The notes below the pieces were generated by a model that made no database searches, had not been told where the DNA came from, and saw only the letters and a list, made by a program, of their open reading frames with translations. Below are positions 9,527-20,492 of a stretch of 64,000 nt of DNA, in pieces. Source of the stretch: Coenobita brevimanus (Eukaryota > Arthropoda > Malacostraca > Decapoda > Coenobitidae). Location of the stretch: the NCBI GenBank assembly GCA_032717465.1, contig CM064632.1, positions 30,199,926 through 30,263,925 on the forward strand. The letters are read 5' to 3'. The stretch's first letter is position 1; each line of letters begins with the position of its first letter. A program made the translations under genes and the position numbers.

Positions 9527-10554
9527 GACCTGCCACACCGTCCAGCGCCAGGCTCTCCCTGAACCCAGACCCCAATGCGAGGGGCTGCCCGAGGCCAAGC
9601 CCGAGTCCCACAACGAGCAGCTCGAGGCAAAGCCCAAGTCCCGCAAAGGGCTGCCCGAGGCCGAGCCCGAGTCCCGCGAGGGGCTGCCCGAGCTTGAGCC
9701 CAAGTCCCACGAGGGGCTGCCCAAGGCCGAGCCCGAGTCCCGCGAGGGGCTGCCCGAGGACGAGCCCAGCGAGGGGATGCCCGAGTCCGAGCCCAGCAAA
9801 GGGCGGCCTGAGTCCGAGCCTGAGTCCCACGAGGGGCTGCCCGAGGACGAGCCCGAGTCCCGCGAGGGGCCACCCGAGGCCGAGCCCGAGTCCCGCAAGG
9901 GGCCGCCCGAGGCCAAGCACGAGTCCCGCAAGGGGCCGCCCGAGGCCAAGCCCGAGTCCCGCGAGGGGCTGCCTGAGGCCGAGCCAGAGTCTATGGAGGG
10001 GCTGCCCGAGGACGAGCCCAGCGAGGGGCTGCCCGTGGACAAGCCCGAGTCCATGGAGGGGCTGCCCAAGGATGAGCCCGAGTCCCGCGAGGGGCTGCCC
10101 GAGGACGAGCCCAGCGAGGGGCTGCCAAAGGGTGAGCCCAGTGAGGGGCTGCCCGAGTCCGAGCCCAGCAAGGGGCTGCCTGAGTCTGAGCCAGAGTCCC
10201 ACAAGGGGCTGCCCGAGTCCGAGCCCAGCGAGGGGCTGCCCGAGTCCGAGCCCAGCGAGGGGCTGCCCGAGTCCGAGCCCAGCGAGGGGCTGCCCGAGTC
10301 TGAGCCCAGCGAGGGGCTGCCCGAGGACGAGCCCAGCGAGGGGCTGCCCGACTCCGATCGCATCGACGGGCTGCCCCCGTACGAGCCCGGCGAGGGGCCG
10401 CCCGAGGACGAGCCCGGCGAGGGGCCGCCCGAGGACGAGCCCGGGGCCGGGCTGGGGGAGGACGAGCCCGAGCCCTGCGAGGGGCTGCCCGAGGACGAGC
10501 CCAGCGAGGGGCTGCCCGAGGACGAGCCCAGCGAGGGGCTGGACCGAGTCAGAG
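9449..10554 (+). CDS. Start of acidic repeat domain
   Basis: From the A7 run the frame reads CHTVQRQALPEPRPQCEGLP. It then gives tandem units of the form E-[A/D/S]-[E/K]-P-E-S-R-E-G-L-P (11 residues) and E-[D/S]-E-P-S-E-G-L-P (9 residues). Early units are the most diverged (AKPESHNEQLEAKPKSRKG), later ones nearly identical, suggesting that the array grew away from an ancestral 5' end. The frame shifts by one base near 10540, where GGGGCTGGACCGAG replaces GGGGCTGCCCGAG. Such sequence would be disordered and acidic; no fold or function can be assigned. Confidence 0.4.
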
Positions 10555-13500
10555 CCCAGCGAGGGCTGCCCCGAGTCCGAGCCCCGCGCGGGGCTGCCCG
10601 AGACCGAGCCCGAGTCCCCCGAGGGGCCGCTCGCGGCCGAGCCCGAGTCCCGCGAGGGGCCTCCCGAGGCCTAGCCTGAGTCCCACGAGGGGCTGCCCGA
10701 GGCCGAGTCCGAGCCCAGCGAGGGGCTGTCCGAGTCCAAGCCCAGCGAGGGGCTGTCCGAGTCCAAGCCCAGCGAGGGGCTGCCCGAGGACGAGCCCAGC
10801 GAGAGGCTGACCGAGGACGAGCCCAGTGAGCGGCTGCCCGAGGACGAGCCCAGTGAGCGGCTGCCCGAGGCCGAGCCCGAGTCCCGCAAGGGGCTGCCCG
10901 AGGACGAGCCCAGCGAGGGGCCGCCCGAGGACGAGCCCGAGTCCCGCGAGGGGCCGCCCGAGGACGAGCCCGAGTCCCGCGAGGGGCCGCCCGAGGACGA
11001 GGCCGAGTCCCGCGAGGGGCCGCCCGAGGACGAGCCCGAGGCCGAGCCCGAGTCCTGCGAGGGGCTGCCCGAGTCCGAGCCCAGCGAGGGGCTGCCCGAG
11101 GACGAGCCCGAGTCCCTCGAGGGGCTGCCCGAGTCCGAGCCCAGCGAGGGGCTGCCCGAGGACGAGCCCAGCGAGGGGCTGCCCGAGTCCGAGCCCAGCG
11201 AGGGCTGACTGAGTCCGAGCCCAGAGAGGGGCTGCCCGAGGTCCGGAGTCCAGCGAGGGGCTGCCCGAGGTCGAGCCCAGCGAGGGCTGCCCGAGGTCGA
11301 GCCCAGCGAGGGGCTGCCCGAGGTCGAGCCCAGCGAGGGGCTGCCCGAGGACGAGCCCGAGTCCCACGAGGGGCTGCCCGAGGACGAGCCCGAGTCCAGC
11401 GAGGGGCTGCCCGAGTCAGAGTCCCGCGAGGGGCCGCCCGAGGACGAGCCCAGCGAGGGGCCGCCCGAGTCCGAGCCCAGCGAGGGGCTGCCCGAGTCCG
11501 AGCCCAGCGAGGGGCTGCCCGAGTCCGAGCCCAGCGAGGGGCTGCCCGAGTCCGAGCCCAGCGAGGGGCTGCCCGAGTCCGAGTCCAGCGAGGGGCTGCC
11601 CGAGGTCGAGCCCAGCGAGGGGCTGCCCGAGGTCGAGCCCAGCGAGGGGCTGCCCGAGGACGAGCCCGAGTCCCGCGAGGGGCTGCCCGAGGACGCGCCC
11701 GAGTCCAGCGAGGGGCTGCCCGAGTCAGAGCCAGAGTCCCGCGAGGGGCTGCCCGAGTCCGAGTCCCGCGAGGGGCTGCCCGAGGACGAGCCCCGCGAGG
11801 GGCTGCCCGAGGACGAGACCCGCGAGGGGCTGCCCGAGGACGAGCCCGGCGAGGGGCTGCCCGAGGACGAGCCCGGCGAGGGGCTGCCCGAGGACGAGCG
11901 CGGCGGGGGGCTGCCCCGAGGACGAGCCCGGCGAGGGCTGCCCGAGGACGAGCTCCAGCGAGGGGCTGCCCGAGGACGAGCCCCGCGAGGGGCTGCCCGA
12001 GGACGAGCCCGGCGAGGGGCTGCCCGAGGACGAGCCCGGCGAGGGGCTGCCCGAGGACGAGCCCGGCGAGGGGCTGCCCGAGGACGAGCCCGGCGAGGGG
12101 CTGCCCGAGGACGAGCCCGGCGAGGGGCTGCCCGAGGACGAGCCCGGCGAGGGGCTGCCCGAGGACGAGCCCGGTGAGCGGCTGCCCGAGGCCGGAGCCC
12201 GCGCCCCGCCAGGGGCTGCCCGAGGCCGAGCCCCGCGAGGGGCTGCCCGTGTCCAAGCCCGTCGCGGGCCCGCCCGAGGACGAGCCCGAGTCCCGCGAGG
12301 GGCCGCCCGAGGACGAGCCCGAGTCCCGCGAGGGTTCGCCCGAGGACGAGCCCTCGGAAGTCCCCGCGAGGGGCCGCCCGAGGACGAGCCCGAGTCCCGC
12401 GAGGGTTCGCCCCCGAGGACGCCCGAGTCCCGCGAGGGGCCGCCCGAGGACGAGCCCGAGTCCCGCGAGGGGCCGCCCGAGGACGAGCCCGAGGCCGAGC
12501 CCGAGTCCTGCGAGGGGCTGCCCGAGTCCGAGCCCAGCGAGGGGCTGCCCGAGTCCGAGCCCAGCGAGGGGCTGCCCGAGGACGAGCCCGAGTCCCGCGA
12601 GGGGCTGCCCGAGTCCGAGCCCGAGTCCCTCGAGGGGCTGCCCGAGTCCGAGCCCAGCGAGGGGCTGCCCGAGTTCGAGCCCAGCGAGGGGCTGCCCGAG
12701 GACGAGCCCAGCGAGGGGCTGCCCGAGGACGAGCCCAGCGAGGGGCTGCCCGAGTCCGAGCCCAGCGAGGGGCTGACCGAGTCCGAGCCCAGAGAGGGGC
12801 TGCCCGAGTCCGAGTCCAGCGAGGGGCTGCCCGAGGTCGAGCCCAGCGAGGGGCTGCCCGAGGTCGAGCCCAGCGAGGGGCTGCCCGAGGACGAGCCCGA
12901 GTCCCGCGAGGGGCTGCCCGAGGACGAGCCCGAGTCCAGCGAGGGGCTGCCCGAGTCAGAGTCCCGCGAGGGGCTGCCCGAGGACGAGCCCAGCGAGGGG
13001 CTGCCCGAGGACGAGCCCAGCGAGGGGCTGCCCGAGGACGAGCCCAGCGAGGGGCTGCCCGAGGACGAGCCCAGCGAGGGGCTGCCCGAGGACGAGCCCA
13101 GCGAGGGGCTGCCCGAGTCCGAGCCCAGCGAGGGGCTGACCGAGTCCGAGCCCAGAGAGGGGCTGCCCGAGTCCGAGCCCAGCGAGGGGCTGCCCGAGGT
13201 CGAGCCCAGCGAGGGGCTGCCCGAGGTCGAGCCCAGCGAGGGGCTGCCCGAGGACGAGCCCGAGTCCCGCGAGGGGCTGCCCGAGGACGAGCCCGAGTCC
13301 AGCGAGGGGCTGCCCGAGTCAGAGCCAGAGTCCCGCGAGGGGCTGCCCGAGTCCGAGTCCCGCGAGGGGCTGCCCGAGGACGAGCCCAGCGAGGGGCTGC
13401 CCGAGGACGAGTCCCGCGAGGGGCTGCCCGAGGACGAGCCCGGCGAGGGGCTGCCCGAGGACGAGCCCGGCGAGGGGCTGCCCGAGGACGAGCCCGGCGA

Positions 13501-14935
13501 GGGGCTGCCCGAGGACGAGCCCGGCGAGGGCCTGGCCGAGGACGAGCCCGGCGAGGGGCTGCCCGAGGACGAGCCCGGCGAGGGGCTGCCCGAGGACGAG
13601 CCCGGCGACGGGCTGACCGAGGCCGAGCCCGGCGAGGGGCAGCCCGAGGACGAGCCCGGCGAGGGGCTGCCCGAGGACGAGCCCGTCGAGGGGCTGCCCG
13701 AGGGACGAGCCCCGCGAGGGGCTGCCCGAGGACGAGCCCTGCGAGGGGCTGCCCGAGGACGAGCCCGGCGAGGGGCTGCCCGAGGACGAGCCCGGCGAGG
13801 GGCTGCCCGAGGACGAGCCCGGCGAGGGGCTGCCCGAGGACGAGCCCGAGTCCCGCGAGGGGCTGCCCGAGGACGAGCCCGAGTCCAGCGAGGGGCTGCC
13901 CGAGTCAGAGTCCCGCGAGGGGCTGCCCGAGGACGAGCCCAGCGAGGGGCTGCCCGAGGACGAGCCCAGCGAGGGGCTGCCCGAGGACGAGCCCAGCGAG
14001 GGGCTGCCCGAGGACGAGCCCAGCGAGGGGCTGCCCGAGGACGAGCCCAGCGAGGGGCTGCCCGAGTCCGAGCCCAGCGAGGGGCTGACCGAGTCCGAGC
14101 CCAGAGAGGGGCTGCCCGAGTCCGAGCCCGGCGAGGGGCTGCCCGAGGTCGAGCCCAGCGAGGGCTGCCCTGAGGTCGAGCCCAGCGAGGGGCTGCTCCG
14201 AGGACGAGCCCGAGTCCCCGCGAGGGGGCTGCCCGAGGACGAGCCCGGAAGTCCAGCGAGGGGCTGCCCGAGTCAGAGCCAGAGTCCCGCGAGGGGCTGC
14301 CCGAGTCCGAGTCCCGCGAGGGGCTGCCCGAGGACGAGCCCAGCGAGGGGCTGCCCGAGGACGAGTCCCGCGAGGGGCTGCCCGAGGACGAGCCCGGCGA
14401 GGGGCTGCCCGAGGACGAGCCCGGCGAGGGGCTGCCCGAGGACGAGCCCGGCGAGGGGCTGCCCGAGGACGAGCCCGGCGAGGGGCTGCCCGAGGACGAG
14501 CCCGGCGAGGGGCTGCCCGAGGACGAGAGCCCGGCGAGGGGCTGCCCGAGGACGAGCCCGGCGAGGGGCTGCCCGAGGACGAGCCCGGCGAGGGGCTGCC
14601 CGAGGACGAGCCCGGCGAGGGGCTGCCCGAGGACGAGCCCGGCGAGGGGCTGCCCGAGGACGAGCCCGGCGAGGGGCTGCCCGAGGAAGAGCCCGGCGAG
14701 GGGCTGCCCGAGGACGAGCCCGGCGAGGGGCTGCCCGAGGACGAGCCCGGCGAGGGGCTGCCCGAGGACGAGCCCGGCGAGGGGCTGCCCGAGGTCGAGC
14801 CCGGCGAGGGGCTGCCCATGGCCGATCGCAGGGAGGGGCCGCCTGAGGCTGAGCCCAAGTCCCGAAAGGGGCTACCCGAGGCCGAACCCAAGTCCCTCAA
14901 AGGGGTGCCTGAATCCTGCAAGGGGTAGCCCGAGG
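9577..14935. repeat. GC-rich 27/33-bp coding-type minisatellite, ~5.3 kb
   Basis: The main unit is GAGGACGAGCCCAGC followed by GAGGGGCTGCCC (27 bp). The 33-bp variant has CCCGAGTCCCGCGAG in place of CCCAGCGAG. Each 27-bp unit has three CpGs and no stop codon in any of six frames, so long open frames appear on both strands by construction, including a 912-codon one on the minus strand. Higher-order repeats are visible: the rare variant CTGACCGAGTCCGAGCCCAG occurs at about 11205 (one base changed), 12773, 13136 and 14085, each followed by the same order of unit types. Confidence 0.9.
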
Positions 14936-14960
14936 CCAAGGCCGATGCCAGTTGGGCCCA

Positions 14961-15318
14961 AGATGCTCCAGGGAAGGAGTCTCCAGTAACCCGACCCCGA
15001 CGTCACCGCACCCGTAAACGAGCCCGGCACCATGACTCTATTGTCAAGGCCGGGTCTCAACAAGTGGCTCTGAGGGCCAAGTACGAGTCCCGCAATGGGC
15101 TGCCTGAGGCCGAGCCCAAGATCCTTGAGGGGAAGCCCGAGTCCCTCGAAGGGGTGCCCAAGGCCAAGCCTGAGTCCCGCGAGGGGCTGCCCGAGTCTGT
15201 TGCCGATCACACCCAAGATGCTCCAGGGGAGGAGTCTCTGGTAACCCGACCCGGCGTTGCCGCACCCGTAAACGAGCCCTGACGCCACGACTCTGTTGTC
15301 GAGGCCGGGCCTCAACAA
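14961..15318 (+). repeat. 255-bp tandem duplication at the 3' end of the repeat gene
   Basis: The segment from 14961 (AGATGCTCCAGG... to CTCAACAAG near 15063) recurs at 15216-15318. Both copies could encode DAPG[K/E]ES[P/L]VTRP and end with D-S-[I/V]-V-[K/E]-A-G, but the second copy has compensating indels that place TGA at 15280. Acidic repeat units lie between the two copies, so the duplicated unit is a whole block of the gene. Confidence 0.7.
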
Positions 15319-15537
15319 GGGGCCCCCAAGCATGATTCCATCACCAGGGCAGGGGTTCAGCGAGAGGCTACAGGGGCCAACATTCCCTCCCATTCCATTC
15401 CATCCTCTACCCAACCCACTGTGGGTGGGTCCACCACCTCTAACTCTGATGATCTGTGCAGGGCCACCTTCCCGCCTAAATCAGGGTACCAACACTTCAG
15501 TCTAACTGTTAATGACGGAGGGCCTTCCACCCAGTAA
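15283..15537 (+). CDS. Unique C-terminal segment of the repeat gene
   Basis: After the TGA at 15280 the frame reads HDSVVEAGPQQGAPKHDSIT, later SIPSSTQPTVGGSTTSNSDD, then LCRATFPPKSGYQHFSLTVN, ending DGGPSTQ-stop at 15535. Composition and codon use look like genuine protein. The upstream duplicate (14961-15063) shares the HDS[I/V]V[E/K]AG phrase, tying it to the same gene. It is the most likely natural C-terminus. Confidence 0.4.
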   Translation, partial: RHDSVVEAGPQQGAPKHDSITRAGVQREATGANIPSHSIPSSTQPTVGGSTTSNSDDLCRATFPPKSGYQHFSLTVNDGGPSTQ

Positions 15538-16265
15538 CAAGACCTGTACCCTGCTTCAGAGGGTGGGGGAGATACTAATGCAAAAGTTGGAGGGGAGTCG
15601 GGGTGATTCGTACACTATTACATTTTCCACTCCACCCCAGGCCACCACCAGCCTCCCTCCCACCCACCTCTCCCAGCCCTGCACACCATCCACCCTCACC
15701 GAATGCCACGGGAAACAAGATCCCTCCCAGTGAGGGGTGCCTCACGTTACACGGTAATGAACACCCATTCTGCATCCTATCCACCCTCGTCCAATACCAC
15801 AGGCACCAAGACACCTCATTTTACCTAACACTTGCTCTTATCTTTGACTGACTTTTAATAACTCTTTAAATCATCATGTAACTATTTTATTTTCATGCTA
15901 TATGTACTTCTTTTAAAATAGTTTTTCGGCCTAATATTTTTTAAAATTATTATTTAGGCTTGGCATTGCCTCACCTCTGCTTTGGTTGGTTAAAAACCTC
16001 ATGTTTGACCTGGTGGGCTAATATCCTCAGCCTCACATCTTGTAAGAGAGAGAGAAAGAGAGATGCTGCTTTGAACTTATTTTGTTTGAGAGATAGAGAG
16101 ATGCTGCTTTGACGTTTTCTGCTCTGAGAAAGAGAGAGAGGCTACATAGCTTCAAGAACTCTGCAGAATTGTAATATAACGAAAGTGATTATCATTTTTT
16201 TATTTTTATTATAACCTGTTTTGAGTAATAACGTTTTTTTGTCTTAGTTTTACTTATTTTTTTTT
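15538..16265. other. Possible 3' flank of the repeat gene; nothing else recognised
   Basis: Pyrimidine-rich to 15800, then AT-rich. Short GAGA runs at 16045-16140 repeat the phrase AGAGAGATGCTGCTTTGA twice. Candidate poly(A) signals are not distinctive. Confidence 0.4.
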
Positions 16266-16267
16266 TC

Positions 16268-16980
16268 TCAAGTAACTGGAGAACCTTGCAAGGTGAAGGG
16301 GCTATAATGTCGTCATAGTTAACTGGATGAAAATAGGTAGATAGGTAGACAGATAGATTTTAAACAGGAGATATGTTCCTATTTGGAGGGGATAAAGCTG
16401 TGTAAATGATTTGATGCAGAGTGATAGATCGACAGACAGATAGATCAACAGCTGTAAAACAGAGAGATAATATTTTTAATGAAGAGTAATAAATCCTCCA
16501 TAAATGATCTGATGTAGATAGATAGACAGACAGACTGGGACAGGTAGGTAGATAGTTGTTAAAAACAGATGTGTTTTTAATGAAGGAAATAAATCTCCAT
16601 AAATGATTTGATGTATGATACACAGGTAGATAGATTGTTTCTTAAGTTTTTTTTTCTAATTGAAAAGGGATAAATCTTCATAAACAATTTAATGTAGACA
16701 GATACTAGACAGATTAATCGATAGATAACCAATATGAATTTTTTTTCAAACTGAGATTTGTAGCTGAAGGGGCTGAAAATATATCCACAAAAGATTGGGT
16801 GAAGGTAGATATAGATGTCAGAACAGACAGACAGGTAGATAGGGAAAAGTAGATATATCATTTCTTAACAGGAGACATCTTTCTCATTGGAAGACCTAAA
16901 AATTCTCCATAAAAGAATGAGTGGAAATAATATCAGATTGATAGACAGAGAGACAGATAGACAGAATTTCTGGACCCCCT
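16268..16980. repeat. ~100-bp diverged tandem repeat, about 7 units
   Basis: Each unit has the order: an AACAG/GAGAT-like phrase, GGGGATAAATCTCC-like sequence, ATAAATGATTTGATGTAGA, then a GATAGATAGACAGACAG tract. Units start near 16270, 16360, 16455, 16560, 16645, 16745 and 16860. The units are strongly diverged, so the array is old. Confidence 0.7.
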
Positions 16981-17039
16981 CAGTTACGAAAGGTATAGGT
17001 AGATTTTTTTTTTTTTTTTTCGTGAGCTACAAGACTACT

Positions 17040-17270
17040 ATACTAGGGTTATATAAACCTGAGTAATGTCGCAGCAATGAAGTTATAGCACTGTAACACA
17101 GTATTCCTCCGGGTTTGGACAAAATAGTTGTTTTTCGTCGTCGCTGTCATCATCATCGTATCATCATCATCATCATCATCGCCATCACTGCCTCTTTTTC
17201 CTACCTGCAGGTTTTTGTATTAACTAAAATCCCTTATGTTAGGATTGACATTAAAAGGAGTAAACTTTCT
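17040..17270. other. No gene recognised; short TCA/ATC run
   Basis: Contains a small (ATC)n microsatellite at about 17148-17190 and otherwise nothing identified. Confidence 0.4.
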
Positions 17271-17450
17271 ATAGCCAGACGTCTTAATCCCATAAGGTGG
17301 CCACAAACAAGTACCCCTTTTCTCTCATACACCTGCATTTATAGGGGGGTGGGGTGGTCACAAACACTTCTGCCTCCACGTCACCCTCCCCTGCCGTTTC
17401 TGCTGCCCTCCCCCCTTGTTCATGCCCCTCTCTCTCATATACCTCGCATT
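17271..17450 (-). mobile_element. RTE-like LINE 3'-end fragment(s)
   Basis: On the plus strand TATAGCCAGACGTCTTAATC, CCATAAGG and TGGCCACAAACAA are the reverse complement of the 3' end of the LINE at 46.6-48.6 kb. A second piece begins at 17342 (GGGGTGGTCACAAAC) and runs to CTCTCTCATATACCTCGC near 17448. Two tail copies in series suggest an internal rearrangement or nested insertion. Too short to code. Confidence 0.7.
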
Positions 17451-17559
17451 ATAATATTAGTCTGGTAACGCACTCTAACATTGGCGCCAATTTTCAGAGT
17501 GGCATGATATCGGTAAATACACGGGAACAATGCCAGGTGTAAGAGAAAGGGAGGCTTAT

Positions 17560-17636
17560 ATATTGGAGAGGGGGGGCAGCAAAATGGCATGGGGCAGGAT
17601 GCAACAAGGGAGGCGATTTGTCTCGGCCACACCATA
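17560..17636 (+). mobile_element. RTE-like LINE 3'-end fragment, plus strand
   Basis: CAGCAAAATGGCATGGGGCA, then AGGCGATTTGTCTCGGCCAC matches the last about 70 bases of the LINE ORF. It points towards the minus-strand fragment at 17271-17450. Confidence 0.55.
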
Positions 17637-17639
17637 CAA

Positions 17640-18434
17640 GACTGAGGTGGTTTGGCTGTAGGTAGAAGTATTTTTTACGCCATAACTCAAATCAATAAAA
17701 TCGTCTTAGTTGAAAATCTCTAGCTACTAGAATTGTCCAAACGATGAGTGTGTTAAGCGATGTGTAGAAGAAACCACTGAAATATGTGGTGTTATACATT
17801 AGGTGCATTCAATCCAAGCGAGAAGTTGGACAGATTTTTAAAACCAGACATATGGGAGTAGCACTCAACTTTGCAATCGTCTGGCTGTTAACTCCGAGGC
17901 CGCGTCCACAAGTGTCCTCGAACATGTGTTGACAGCCCAGGCCATGGACAACATGGGTTTGAATACACGTATGGAGCAGTATTTGGATTAGACAGATGTG
18001 GCGCAAATATGTTTCAGTGCAGCTTCGAGCTTACTAGCAGCAGAGGTGATGCAGTAAACACGTCCTTACGAGGCAAAGCTGTGACTGCTCATGATACTGC
18101 CAACAAGATCTGGTCGCTGCCGTTCCCAGTATGATTGCAGCCTTGTTCGTTATTGTGCGTTGTTTGACATGTTGCCGGCACTTGTTCCAGCACATGTGTG
18201 GACGCGCACTAAATGAATGCCCAAGAGGTGTCTGTACTAAGGAAAGGTGTGAACACGGGTAAACAGCTTGATAGATTTTTAAAATCAGACATATGTGATT
18301 TCATGCTGACGCTTTAAAAATCATCTGTTGTAAACACAGTCAATGAATGTCCTGGCATAGTGTTTGTAGGAAGGAGAGGAGTGAAAAGGAGGACAAACAA
18401 ACATTCAGCCATCTCGGAATGGCCCAATTAACTT
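17640..18434. other. No gene recognised; one internal direct repeat
   Basis: A phrase near 17827 (CAGATTTTTAAAACCAGACA) recurs near 18268 (AGATTTTTAAAATCAGACA), about 440 bp apart in direct orientation. It may mark the ends of an unknown element; no coding region seen. Confidence 0.35.
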
Positions 18435-18525
18435 GTCTCGTTCAATCAAAGACAACAGTCGTGTCTTGAAATCTGTGGAAAACATCTGCTAAAAAGGCTG
18501 TAAAATTCTGGTGCAGGTTCTGCTT
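18435..18525 (+). mobile_element. Diverged copy of the 37.9-kb MITE (left half)
   Basis: CAAAGACAACAGTCGTGTC, then GAAAACATCTGCTAAAAAGG aligns by eye with the left end of the element at 37935 (TAAGACAAAAGTCGTGTC, then GAAGACATCTGATAAAAGG). The right terminus was not found. Confidence 0.4.
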
Positions 18526-19902
18526 TATGGGCAAGTTAAACGGACGGTATTGGTAGCACTGGCATGAGTTGCCATATGCTCCAGGTGACGAGCCAGTGGA
18601 TGCCAACATACCTTCTTTATAGCTAAGCTAAATCAAATACATATACAGTAGTTGTTTTTTTCCGACTACTAACTTTACTTGATGTATATACTATCAGTTT
18701 CTTATGTTATCCTTTTTAATACCATGTTAGAAATACTTCAATTCAATTAGCTAAACACATGTGCAGAGTTTGGTTCTACTTCCTTTTTCATTTAACTTTT
18801 GCTTAATTTGGTATTTATAAGCTGTGATTTTCATTATCTGTCATCAAACAACGTAGTGTATAATGACAATCGGTTTCGTTATGAGTGACGAAATGAATCC
18901 CACAGGCTGGAATTCGAACAGCCCAGGTAGACGGAAGTCATATGCACGACTAATCGTTTGCTTCATCTCTAATCCTCCCAGTTAGTCTCTTACGAAATAA
19001 GCACTGCTTACAGGTGCTACCTTTCATCGCTGTGATTATTTCCTGGTTCGTATTATTAATGTGTTAACAGCCAAGAGCGACCTGAATGATGACTGCTGTC
19101 CGTTATGCCTTCTTCTCCTAAAGTGCGCCTAATCCACCTTTATACAGTTCTTCTGCTTTACAACCGAATGTTTGGATTAGGCGTTCGGGATTCTTTTCCC
19201 TAAATAAAGGTGGCATATCATGTCCTCTCCCATCCCCTCAGTAGTTGGACGCATGTTGTTTTCTCTGTGCATACCACGGTATAGTCTAGGTCTTGCCTGA
19301 CGTTCTAGTAATATGTAACGGCCAAGCACTCATGCCCTGATCGAAAATAGTTCAAATTTCTTCTAATTGAGGAAGCAGCACTTGCAAATGGATGTTACGG
19401 GTTTCGGAAATTAGTGCTGAGTTCGATTATTATGTCAATAGCAGCAGCAGATATGAAGCTTTAAAGAAAGTCAGGCTAGCCAACCATGAATATGTAGCTG
19501 TGGCAGAGGCTCTCATAATGTTTCACATGTTACACTTATTCTTCGACAAAACTGGGACACGACATTTGTCTTTCACTGTACACACCCTAGCAAGCATCTT
19601 CTTCCCTGTAGTGAGGTTTCCAAGAAGCTGTTACTCTATGCTGTATATTCGTTAAATTTACATGTTTTATCCTTGTTCGATCTGTTCTCTTGCTATTGTT
19701 TTTCCCCTGTGCCCTCCGTTATCTTGCTTTTGCTTTTTCTTGGAGGGAACAATTTGGAGTGGCCTCTATTGCTTTGTCTCCCTCCATGCATTAAATAAAA
19801 CCTTTAAATGCCTCCTGGTCTAAATGGATTGATATAGGTTGCTTTAACTACTTCACTGCAAATCACACACTTACAAACATACACATACACAAGTACACCT
19901 CT

Positions 19903-19905
<3 letters not shown>
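18526..19905. other. No gene recognised; possible tRNA-like SINE piece
   Basis: On the minus strand near 18905-18965, GATTAGTCGTGCATATGAC followed by CTGTTCGAATTCCAGC resembles a degenerate tRNA A/B-box pair. A nested pair of short inverted repeats lies at 19126-19213. The open frame at 19392-19655 has no recognisable features. Confidence 0.35.
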
Positions 19906-19909
<4 letters not shown>

Positions 19910-19944
<35 letters not shown>

Positions 19945-19998
19945 ACCGACACCTAGACACATTCACATACACACACACACACACACACACCCTTAACA

Positions 19999-20035
<37 letters not shown>

Positions 20036-20093
20036 AACACACACACACACTTAACACATTCTCACACACACACACACACACACAATCATACAT
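19910..20093. repeat. (AC)n microsatellite with interruptions
   Basis: Several AC runs separated by CTTAACACATTC phrases, just outside the left inverted repeat at 20119. Confidence 0.9.
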
Positions 20094-20118
20094 ACATACA
20101 CACATAAACAATCAGTCA

Positions 20119-20456
20119 CAGATTGTTTCCATAAACTGTATACTGGCATTTTTTTTTTTTAATTAATAAATCACACGATGACGTGGTTATTGGCTGCTAC
20201 TGCCTTCGTAAATTATAATCTTCTCTTCCCTTTCTGCCAGCTCTCGTTGCTGGAAACTCACTCCCATCTTTCCCTCCCCCCACTCCCTCTCTCAAATCCC
20301 CTACCTCTCTCACTCTCCCCTTCCCCCTCTAAACAGCCAGTTCCTCCAGCCTTTACCACCTGGCTCAGGGAGTGAGGTCGCAGAATCTACTTTCCTAAAC
20401 CTATAGTGGTTATCTGCCTTAATATCCCCACTGCTGTCATTTAGTCATCCCAGTTG

Positions 20457-20492
<36 letters not shown>

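Larger units (their letters stand above)
8871..15537 (+). pseudogene. Candidate gene with giant acidic EDEPSEGLP repeat, frame broken
   Basis: I do not recognise this family. The locus stands out by high G+C and CpG against AT-rich surroundings. Three parts fit one plus-strand gene: a G/C-ending-codon N-terminal region (8871-9526), about 5.3 kb of 9- and 11-residue acidic, proline-rich repeats, and a unique Ser/Thr/Pro-rich C-terminus ending with TAA at 15535. The frame shifts near the (TGG)n at 9289-9309 and the A7 run near 9448. It shifts again near 10540, meets TAG near 10675, shifts near 11200, and breaks several more times up to 15280. These could be real pseudogene lesions or assembly indels in G- and C-rich repeat. 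Introns are possible but not demonstrated. Function unknown; the repeats would be disordered and strongly negative. Confidence 0.4.

Noticed and set aside
9518..12256. 912-codon open frame on the minus strand
   Set aside because: The 27-bp unit has no stop in any of the six frames, so long frames appear automatically. The plus-strand acidic frame joins protein-like termini; the minus frame does not.
17827..18295. Possible transposon bounded by direct repeats of AGATTTTTAAAAYCAGACA
   Set aside because: Only a 19-20 bp similarity in direct orientation, with no terminal inverted repeats or coding; insufficient.
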